Part shown: one piece after another, positions 55,261 to 64,000 of the stretch
Layout of the letters: each line of letters opens with the position of its first letter
How positions within the stretch are numbered: the first letter of the stretch is position 1
Source: Linnemannia elongata
Lineage: Eukaryota; Mortierellomycota; Mortierellomycetes; Mortierellales; Mortierellaceae
Length of the DNA stretch: 64,000 nucleotides
Assembly (NCBI GenBank): GCA_036320915.1
Contig: JAXBDG010000001.1
Span: 868,001-932,000 of the forward strand
Direction: 5' to 3'
Translations under genes and position numbers: made by a program
The notes under the pieces: generated by a model
Told to the model about the DNA's origin: nothing
What the model saw: the letters and a program-made list of their open reading frames with translations, nothing else
Databases searched by the model: none

Positions 55261-58200
55261 ATGGACCCAACAGAGTATCTGGTCTTGCTTGTCGACCCGG
55301 CCTGCATTGATACGCCTCCTGTCCCTCCTCTCACTCCCACCTCGGCCGCAGACAACTTCAGCAACACCTCGTCCCATTCCCTATCCTCATCCACCTCCAC
55401 TGCGACTTCGACATCGACCATCAACTCCAATACCACTTCTGCATCCTCAACACATCTGTCCCCTCCGCGAAAAGCATTCAGGACACCACGCTCTAAATCC
55501 AAATCAGCTTCCAATTCCCGTTCCCGTTCAGAGTCTCGGTCAAGTGATGAATCGGCTCATTTGTCGTCAATATTGAGACTTGCAGGACTCAAAGGTACAG
55601 TATCTAACCTTTTGCTCCTTTTTATTACTACCATACTACCGTCCAACCCTTCAAAAGACCCGGCGGTCAGTTCGTTTGGTCGGGCATAAAGAGTAAAATG
55701 AACCCCAACAACAACAGCAACAGGAAGCAAGCAGCAGGAAAACGACAACATCCAAAATTGGTTTGCAGTAATATGAAAAAAACGTGCGGTGTGTTTCTTT
55801 ATCACTCGCTCTTCTCCCCCATACACGTACACATGCAGTCCCTTTTTGGGTCCTTTTTTTTGCCTCACTACGATCCCCCTTCCCCTTTCTCTCTCACTCT
55901 GCGTGCGCGCGTGTGCCTCCCCTCTATTTTTACACCATGGGGAGGGTGTTTCCTCATCTCTGTCTCCCTCTGCAGACCGCGTTCTTTGATCCCACTCTTG
56001 AACGACAAGCTGACAGTGGATCGGATTGCAAAGAATATAAAAAAGACGCAACGGCAAATACACCAAACGTGGAGACAATCGGGATTTGGCAAAGCGCTCG
56101 GGCACCCCAAAGGAAAAGGCGAGAGCGGGAGCAGACGAGGACGGAGACAAAAAGGCGCAAGGGACGAGAACGAGGCAAAGGCGACCAGGATGGATATGAT
56201 CGTGTTCTTTATCGCTCTCAATTGTTATTTTATTTTCGTCTCGTCTCGCCCTCTTTCCTGAGACTATTTACACCTCCTTTTTTCGTGTGTATGGGGTATA
56301 CCTCGGGCTATTGTGAGCGACCCTTTTTCTCCTCTCTCCCTTCATCCTTCATCCTCCGAACAGGCGGATAGGCGACGCAGAGAACAGATTTGGGATCAAA
56401 TTAGGATGTGCGGACGAACGGGGATAAAGGACAGGAGGAGAGAAAAAAACATACGAGCAAAGTGTCACCTTTTGTTTGATCGTTTTGCTCAGTTTGTTAG
56501 TTCGAATATTCCTAGCTCAGGCGAGAGGAGGAGTGTGCTCCGTGCCATGCCGCAAGCAGATTGTAGTGTGGTGGAAGAAAATGGAGACAAACCTGTGGCG
56601 TGTTGGAGAGTGTCCGTGTTTTGTCTATGTTTTGTTTTGTTTCGTTTCTCCTTTCCATTGTGTTGATGTTTATGTTGAAGAGGTTCTTCGCGAAGTTGTA
56701 AATAAGTGAAAAGGGAGAGGAGAATGGATGGGGAATTGACGGTCTGAAAGTGAGAAATGACCACAACTAGACGGCAAGAGTGAAAGGGGGTTGTTCCTAC
56801 CCCTATTCTCGATATTCTTTTCATTCTACCCTATCAGCAACGCATGGGCTCTTCCACTGTGCCTGCATCTCAGTACTTGGTGTGGTTTTTTTTTTGTATC
56901 TCTCTCTTCCTTTCGTTCCTACTTCCAATATCAAAAACGTGGCAAGGAGTGTGAAAAAAGTCCAGGAGGAGCTCATGGGGCGTACTATTGCAATATCAAT
57001 AGGTTTTAATTGTACCCTTGCGCTGACTAACATGGTTCCTCCTTTGCTCGGTCCCTCTTATGTATTATGTATTATTACGATAGTCTTGACGGTTGCAAAC
57101 TATGAGGCGGCATTGGCCCACCTTGACCGGCGTCCACCCACAGAAAGCCGGCCTATGATACTATTGGTGGATGTGGACAGTGACCTCGATTTGACCCCTC
57201 CTCATTCACCAGGATCCTACTCTGCTCGACAGGCAGCCTCCAGGACCAGCAGCCTCCGCAATGGACATTTGGGAGTTTCTGCAGATCAACGTCCTCAAGG
57301 AAACGGTCAGCGCCATCTTCGAGCGACCAGCGACAGCACTCTCCCTAACGGAACGCGGAATCACAGCAGTCGGCACGGACAGAATGGACACGCCAAGCGG
57401 AATGGTGTTAAAGGCGCGAGCAGTGGGCAGGAGTTTTTGGAGTGCATCTTGCAGAACGTTGCCAACGGCACTCTTCACCATGTCGTCCCTGTTGGTGAGT
57501 CATTTATAGTGGCATTCTGTTGTCGGTGTTGTCAAGGCAGGAACAAAGCGGTAGCCCAGGATCAAGAGAAGGGCTAACATCCACCCTTCAACGTTTTTTT
57601 TTGTTCCGTTCGTTTGTTTCATGTAGCCTTAAGTTCGGCCAAATCACAGGACAGGATCTTGCAACTATTCAATCTTGGCGTGGCAGACGTACTGCTCAAG
57701 CCTCTCGAAGAGCAGGCGGCTCGGACATTGTTCTTGGTGAGTGTCCGCGATAAGTTGTTGTGGTCTTGAGAAGTTACTAAACGCCAATAATGCACGGAGC
57801 GTTACGTGGAGGTGTTCGACTAGCAGTTATGCTGACCCTGCTCTTCATTTTCTTCTTTTTCGCTAGAATGTCCATCGTTACAGCAAATACAGGACCGCGG
57901 TTACTATCCCGAGATATGCGAGCCAAAAGAATACGCTCACGCTTGAGAGTCACGATAGGTTGCGGAATGTGTTCTTGAAGGATCAATGGTAAGTTGGAAC
58001 GGGATCAAGTGCTGTTTCGTTTTTCATGCCGACAAAGACTTGGTGTCATGCCAAAGGCAATATCTATCCCGCTAACCTGGATTCCCTTCATTAATTCTCC
58101 GATTCGTTAGGCTATCCGACATTTTGGTGAACCATTACTGCCCAACGCCAACAAAGGTGTCCCTGCGGGATTTCCCTTCCATGTCGTCAGCCGCGGCTAA

Positions 58201-61118
58201 GGAGCGGGTGGATCATCTCAAGAGGCGACTTCTTTCCTGGGATTTCCACCCTCATGACCTTTGCCAGGATGATCTGATGCGCTGCGTTGTCATTGTGATA
58301 CAGGAGGTCATGAAGTTGGATGGCTTGGGTGACCTCAACATCCCAGATCGTAAGTGGCGTCACTTTGTTTTTGTAAAACTATCCAAGATGCATTGCAGAT
58401 TGGGCTATAGCACTAACACGATAATATTTTGTATTTATTGCTTCATTATTATCTTTAATGTTTGTTTTTGGCTTGACTTGACATCAGATCTGCTCCATCG
58501 ATTCGTCATTGGATTGCGCGACTCTTACCACCGATCCAACCCATACCACAACTTTGCACATGCTGTCGATGTCCTCCAAGCGACGTTCTATTTCCTCTGC
58601 AGGATGGGCAAGCTTCCAAGTTCCGGATATGGCTATCCTCCAATTGCCACCACCCCCAACGGGGATGCGGCTGGAGTTTCCAATGGAGATGCGGACCTTG
58701 AAGGCTCTGTTACAGACGCCCAAGAGACTGATTCCTCGGCAAATATACCCACCGACAACTCCTCTGCCAACAGGGATGTTCCACCAGCTATTCACGTCTC
58801 GGACTTTCTTCGTCCTGAAGACATTTTCGCTCTTCTAGTAGCGAGCATTGGACACGATGTCGGTCATCCAGGGGTCAACAACATGTTCTTGGTACGGCTC
58901 TATGCACATTGAAAACATGTCTCTGTCCTTAGAAGCGAAACACACGGCAGACCGTTAACCTATTCTTTCTACATAATAGGTGAACGCGCATACTCCTTTG
59001 GCTCAGGTTTACAACGACCGCTCAGTGCTTGAGAGTTTCCACTCGATGGCGCTGTTCCAGGTGATGAAGAAGCACGGTTTTGAATGCTTTGATGTCGACT
59101 CTCAGAACCGCAAGTTCATGGGTATGTGTACCCGAAATATCGGAATTGACTTTTTTTCAGATTCACAAACCGCGAATAAGGCACCTGGATGAACAATTAC
59201 TAATAAGCATTCAACATTCTTGGTACTTGCCAACTTTTTACAGAGTTCCGAAAGTGTGTTGTGAGCACGATTTTGGCGACAGACATGGGACTTCACTTTG
59301 ATTATGTTGGCAAGATTAAGGAGCAAACAGAACGTCTGCGCCTTCGCAACTTGCCTGGCGGTAACATCCCCAAGCCTAACCAAGCAAGCATTGATGAGCA
59401 AGAACGCTTGGTGCTCTGCGGAAGTTTGATCAAGTGCGCAGATATTAGCAATGCTGTAAGTGTTTGACAAGTTTCTTGCACAATGGAACGGAGAGGTGAA
59501 TCATATGTGTAACACTCACTAACCGCTATACTCTTTTTACAACTTGTCACCATTCAGTCGAGGCCGTTCCATGTCGCGGAGCGCTGGTCGTCGGTTCTTT
59601 TGCAAGAGATGTGCAACCAGGCCGACATTGAAAAGGAGATGGCTGTGGCATCAGGATCCCAATCTGTTCCTGCAGGATCAACCAAAAGTCTTGCCAACGA
59701 TCGTGGCATGCAGATCGATTCTCAATTGGGCTTCATCCATGGCTTTGCTATGCCCCTGTTCAGCAGCGTGAAGGAAATGGTTCCAGGTAGGTTTAGCTTC
59801 TTCCTTGCAAAGAACGTTGTACTTTGTACGCGCGTTTCCCATGTTCGTTGCTGTAGATTAACGGATTTATTTTTCACTCTCTGCACTATTAGAAATGGGA
59901 TACTGTGTTGAGTTGCTCCAGGTCAATCACAAGATTTGGGAAGATCGCAAAACAGAGTATCTCAAGAACGGCGGAGGATCGTTCTTGTCTTCCTTGGTCT
60001 CCAGGCCTGTCACTGTCTCTGTCCCAGTGGTGGAGGACGATACCCCCACGATCCCAGCCTCTCCCAGGCGGTCAGGATATCACGGAAGGGCCAAGAGTGC
60101 TACCGGAAGGACTGGTCAGACAATCACGAGCACCTCAAAAGACGGGTCGATTCCATCCTTGCCAAGAAAGATGCCGATAGGATCAGGAGATCTTGCCATT
60201 CCTGTCAAGTTGGGTAACTTGAGGCGATCGCCCAGTGCCAATACTACCAGCACCAGTGGTTCAGAGATGACGAATGGTAGCGGCGGCAGCTCCATTCCTC
60301 GACCCAGAACGAGGACCAAGGCTGCGACGTCGGAAGGAGAATTGAACGCGGAAAGCTATGGACATGCTGCTGGTCGTCAAGGAGCTCAAGGAACATCAGC
60401 ACGGTCGTCTGGTACTCCCAGACCAGAGGGTCGTCATCGATCGGCTACTACTCGCGAACAAAGCTCGCGCTCTCGGTCTGCGACGGCTGTGACTTCGTTG
60501 CCCCTTGCAGCAGCAGCCGCAACGGTGGCGGCGTCTTCTGATTCTCCAAGAACCAGATCTAATCTGAGTTTTGGCAAGTCGGACAGTCGGCCCGATTCTC
60601 CAAGGAGCCAGCATGAACACTCCCAGTTACAGCAACCCAATGGCCATCCCGGTGGTGGATCCTCAAAATCGAATTCGCGTACACCAAAATCGCCAGGTCG
60701 CCGGTCGCACCATCGAGGACCAGGCTCAAAGTCCAAGCAGGAAAAGACAATTGTGCTTGGATTTGGAGGAATGACGGGTGAAGGTGGAGATGGATCAACG
60801 ACATTGGATATTCCAGAGCCTATTGCGTTGGGCTCACTTCTTGCGGTCCCGCCTCCAGCCCTGGCCGCCGCTGCTTCTTCGCTGCCCGGGACAGACTCGA
60901 CGACGACCCTCTCTGAGTCGTCGATTCTGATTCTTTCATCATCGTCGTCTCAATCCAACTTGGTGTCGCCCACGTCTTCTACGACAAGTACGAGTTCGTC
61001 ACGGATCGCACAGAGTACTTCACGGTCTTCCAGCAAGATACTCTCCAGCCCGACCCAGCGTTCATCGCTGCCCTCGCCCACAAATGTTGTTCAAAACTCT
61101 GTAGGCGATAGTCGTTAG
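55261..61118 (+). CDS. 3',5'-cyclic-nucleotide phosphodiesterase (class I) with receiver-like region
   Basis: Hydrolyses cAMP (or cGMP) to the 5'-nucleotide. Supported exons: 55261-55594, a REC-coding exon ending at 57494 (start uncertain, about 56960), 57627-57736, 57867-57988, 58111-58349, 58488-58891, 58980-59121, 59244-59455, 59558-59786 and 59893-61118. The catalytic HD domain has every signature: YHNFAHAVDVLQATFYFLCR, SIGHDVGHPGVNN, ILATDMGLHFDY, IKCADISNASRPF, and GFIHGFAMPLFSSVKEMVPE. A Ser/Thr-rich insert lies between the first two motifs. Upstream, MILLVDVDSD and HHVVPV, ALSSAKSQDRILQLFNLG, VADVLLKPLEEQ look like a receiver domain. The N-terminus and the long C-terminus are disordered. 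How exon 1 joins to the REC exon is unsolved: an exon near 56021-56190 is possible, as is one long intron. Confidence 0.9.
56962..57988 (+). other. Receiver (REC)-like domain of the PDE
   Basis: Sequence order follows a response-regulator fold: TIAISIG (strand 1), VLTVANYEAALAHL (strand 2 to helix 2), SRPMILLVDVDSD (strand 3 with acidic residues), a Ser/Arg-rich insert, GQEFLECILQ (helix 3), HHVVPV and ALSSA (strand 4), then GVADVLLKPLEE carrying the Lys-Pro of strand 5. Strand 1 lacks the usual acidic pair, so phosphotransfer may be lost. Dictyostelium RegA and animal PDE8 have the same REC-PDE order. Confidence 0.6.
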
Positions 61119-61136
61119 ACGTTACTTGACTCATTC

Positions 61137-61195
<59 letters not shown>

Positions 61196-61613
61196 CTAAA
61201 ATCTTCCCTTCTGTTTATTTATCAAACAAAAGCTTTTTCCCCCCCTCCCCATTGTCGTTTTGCTTTTTCTGTACTTTTCGCGTTTTAGTTTTCTTCGTCT
61301 TTCATGTATCATGTCCTTCATTTGTGTCCCAATCATTTTCATTTTTTTGTGTTTTTTGTTGCATGAAAATAAAAGGGGGTGTTGTGTTATTTTTGTTGTT
61401 TCTAACATATGTTTTTTTTTTTTTTTTTTATCTAACTGAAAGTGAAGTAAAGTGAATGGACGTTGGATGATATGTGTTTCTGGTTGTGTGTGAACATGAT
61501 GGATGAGTGGAATGTGTCTTTCTTTAGCTGAGATGAGTGCCAAAAAAAAACGAGGGGCGAAGCGCGTGGGGTGGTAGGGCGGTAGGTTTGTGGTTGTTGG
61601 TTTTGTTGGATGA
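61119..61613. other. Convergent gap with C/A homopolymer junction
   Basis: 495 bp between the PDE stop and the bHLH stop. It holds 22 C (61136-61157) followed directly by 36 A (61158-61193) and a T run near 61412-61429. Confidence 0.6.
61136..61193. repeat. Poly(C)-poly(A) junction (C22 A36)
   Basis: Two perfect homopolymers abut with no spacer, 18 bases after the PDE stop codon. Lengths may be affected by sequencing error. Confidence 0.85.
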
Positions 61614-64000
61614 TCACTGTACAGATCGCATTTCTTGGTCGCCATCATAATCTTCATCGTCCTCTTCGTCGCCCTCCTCATCGTCGTCGTCCTCTTCTTC
61701 GTCTTCGTCGTCACTCCTGGAGGACCGCGAACGGGTGCGTTGCTTTTGAGCGGTAGAAGTGGTAGAGGCAGAAGTGGATGATGCGGTGAAGGCGGAGGTC
61801 ATCTGGATATCTAAAGAGGATCCGCCAGAGAGTGGGTGGATGGTGGGTGTTGAAGATGAAGTTGAGGATGCTGACGAGGATGTTGATGAAGGAGCAATGG
61901 ATGAGGAGGAAGACATCATGTTGGCGGCGGTAGTGGTGCTAGACCGTCGGCTGGCGGTGGGTGTCGAGTCGCCGTCCTCGTCGTCATCACTATCATCCTT
62001 TGATGAAGCATTCTGGCGCTGCTGTTGGCTGGTAGAGGAGGATGAGGTAGCTGAGCCATTAACCTGCGTGGACGCGATTCCATTGACGGCCTTTTTGCCA
62101 TCCTTATTACCACCATTTCCACCGCCACCAGGCTGGTTCCCGATGCGTGCAGCCTCAACAGCTGCAGCACTCTGCTCCGCAATCTCGGCAGCCATCTGCG
62201 CAACTTCCAACTCCCTCCTGGTTGCCTGATCCAACATCTCCTCGGACATCTTCCACCCTTCCATATCCGGTAATCCTCCTCCCCTTGCCTCACCACTCTC
62301 AAACCACTGCCGACAAGCCTGCTGGAAGTAATCCTGTTGAGCTTGCATCCTCGCAATCGTCAAATCCCTCTGTGCCATTTCAGCCTTGAGTGAACAGATA
62401 TAATCGAAGGATTTCTTGAGGAGAAAGACTTTTGAGGGGGCCTTGTCAACAATGTTGGGGATCATCTGGCGTAGGTCGTCAAAGCAGTGTTTGAGCGAGT
62501 CGCGACGTTTTTGTTCGGCGGCTTTGTGGGATGTACGGCGGAGTTCGATTCCGGAGTGGAGGTCTGTGTTGTATGATAGGCCGAGTGCACTAAAGGGGGT
62601 TGGGGGGGTTTTTTTTTGTGAGGAAATGAAGTCAGAAGGGTATTAGTGAAAACTCAATTGTGCTGTGCTTTGAATGCGTTCTTTGTCAATGTGTTAGAGG
62701 ATTAGAATAAAAATGAAAGGTTACGGCAAGAAGACTTACGTGTGGTCGCCATCCAAGATGTTCTGGTAGTTGGATTTAGACGCGAGGCGAGCCATGGCTT
62801 CCGTCGTAGAGACTATCAAAAAAAGAGTTCAAATACATTTCTTAGCAAACAAAAAACATCATCAAGGAAAATGACACAATGCATTGAATGGAAGAAGAAA
62901 AACTTACCACCAGGCAACCAGGGTTTCAAGCTGGGAGAGACTAAAAGTGACTGACCCCGAGAAGTCGAGACCAAGATGGGCTGACCGGTCAAACTACCAC
63001 GATGATGAAGAGGTGGTTGAGGCATTAAGGTCGGCTTGAGAGCAGGAGAGATCAGGGTTGCGAATCCACCAGCAGGCATGGGCGAGATCACAGTCGTGGC
63101 TGTAGTTCCGGGGGTCCGAGGAGCCAGTATTCCAGCGTTTGTTGTGCCTTTGTTCTTGTTGTTGCTTCCGCCTCCACTTCTCTTGGATCCTGCTGAAGAG
63201 GAACGGGAGGAGGACCCTGATCCGCCGGCGGGGGCTTTCGATTTCTCGGTAGATTTTGCGGCGATTGAGCGGGTGGACTTTGTGGTGGTCGTAGTTGTAG
63301 GAGCAGTGGTGCTGGGACTGGAGCTGCTAGGGTTGCCAGTATTGTTGCTGTTGGCGGGGGCAATGGCGGCGTTGAAGTTGTTGTTATTGGAAGCCGACTT
63401 TGGGGAGGAGGTTGGGGTTGACTCGGATCCGGATCCGGCCCCCGACAGCTTCATCAGCGATGCAGGTGTGACGGGCGCAAGAGCCAACTTTGGCGTCAGC
63501 GTGCCGGTCAATGATGGCGAGGCTGTGTTTTGGGCCTGACTCATCACCGTGTCAGCCGAAGCCGTCATGGTCGGCGTAGTAGCTGCCGCAATGGACATAG
63601 GAGCCGATGCATTAGTGGCGGCTGCTAAGGGAGCTGCAGATCCTGCAGGACGCAACATGGACCCAATAGGAGCAAAGTGGTTATGTTGTTGCTGTTGAAG
63701 TTGTTGAGGTGGATGGATCGACAGCTGATATTGCTGCTGTTGCTGCTGCATCTGGACGGGCTGAGAGATCTGAAGTTGACGGTGTGTCTGAATATGATTC
63801 TGCGTCTGCTGTTGTGGCAGAGTCATGGGAGGTGGCATCATCGATGAAGCCGGGAGCGAAAACATGGCTGGCGAGGCTGGCATCATCGAGAGCTGATTCA
63901 TACCGCCGACCAATAAAGGTGATGGCGACGGTTGCGATTGAGGCTGAGGTGTGCCGTTGATGGTCGATGTCATAATCGGAGAAGGTGTGATACGATGGTT
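61614..64000 (-). CDS. bHLH transcription factor (5' end may lie beyond window)
   Basis: Nuclear, predicted to bind E-boxes as a dimer. Exons: (64000)63973-62908, 62812-62740 and 62589-61614, phases consistent. The first visible ATG is at 63973 but the frame stays open to base 64000, so the true start may be off the edge. The first 350 residues are low complexity, rich in Gln, Pro, Ser, Thr and Ala (typical of activation domains). The bHLH region is RRTSHKAAEQKRRDSLKHCF, then DDLRQMIPNIVDKAPSKVFL and LKKSFDYICSLKAEMAQRDL. The basic part has the His-x3-Glu-x3-Arg arrangement that reads CACGTG in Max/Myc-type proteins. The helix continues as a coiled coil (ARMQAQQDYFQQACRQWFES). A Gly/Asn/Ser-rich tail ends in an Asp/Glu-rich block. 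At least 704 residues. Targets are unknown. Confidence 0.88.

Noticed and set aside
61759..62229. Open frame of 156 codons antisense to the bHLH C-terminus
   Set aside because: Reverse of an Asp/Ser-rich tail; no family features.
63036..63539. Open frame of 167 codons antisense to the bHLH gene
   Set aside because: Val/Leu/Ala/Gly-rich reverse of the Ser/Thr/Ala-rich region; a shadow.

Overview
The window looks like nuclear DNA from a filamentous fungus, most likely an early-diverging, intron-rich lineage of the Mucoromycota/Mortierellomycota type. Evidence seen directly: almost every gene has short GT..AG introns (acceptors often AATAG, TTAG or TAG), intergenic DNA is full of long homopolymers and pyrimidine-rich or CAA-rich leaders, and there are no operons. 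The gene content is fungal: GH18 chitinase, TORC2 subunit HbrB, succinate/fumarate carrier, DUF1769 protein, GPI-type wall protein. The lineage is inferred from style and content, not from a database match. I support 20 protein-coding genes. I found no convincing tRNA, rRNA, CRISPR array or intact transposon.

Layout. 1-2280 (-): glucosamine-6-phosphate deaminase, cut by the left edge. 4783-11040: a disordered protein of unknown function (+), a SET/MYND (SMYD-type) methyltransferase (+) and translation factor eIF5 (-). 13391-16895: two secreted proteins facing tail to tail, a cysteine-rich GPI-type protein (+) and a GH18-CBM5/12 chitinase (-). 20913-26404: arylamine N-acetyltransferase (-), a Crinkler/RHS-like P-loop NTPase (+) and a J-domain protein fused to a TMEM185-type membrane region (-). 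27569-30171: two convergent genes whose products both end in the peroxisomal signal SKL, a MaoC-like hydratase 2 (with an apparent one-base frameshift) and a dienelactone hydrolase. 31850-39810 (-): succinate/fumarate carrier, a promethin/LDAF1-like lipid-droplet protein, the TORC2 subunit HbrB/Bit61 and a small DUF4286-like protein. 43341-50442: a DUF1769 protein (+), an F-box/WD40-like protein (+) and a conserved helix-hairpin-helix protein (-). 55261-61118 (+): a class I cyclic-nucleotide phosphodiesterase with a receiver-like region before the HD catalytic domain. 61614-64000 (-): a bHLH transcription factor that may continue past the right edge.

How genes may work together (inference). 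Chitinase and glucosamine-6-phosphate deaminase sit at two ends of chitin/amino-sugar turnover. The two SKL enzymes, the succinate/fumarate carrier and the promethin-like protein fit fatty-acid storage and beta-oxidation with gluconeogenic export, as expected for an oil-storing fungus. HbrB (TORC2) and the REC-PDE (cAMP) are signalling genes. The most unusual items are the Crinkler-like NTPase, the J-domain/TMEM185 fusion, the REC-like module in the PDE, the frameshifted peroxisomal hydratase and a 163-bp diverged tandem repeat at 30849-31180.
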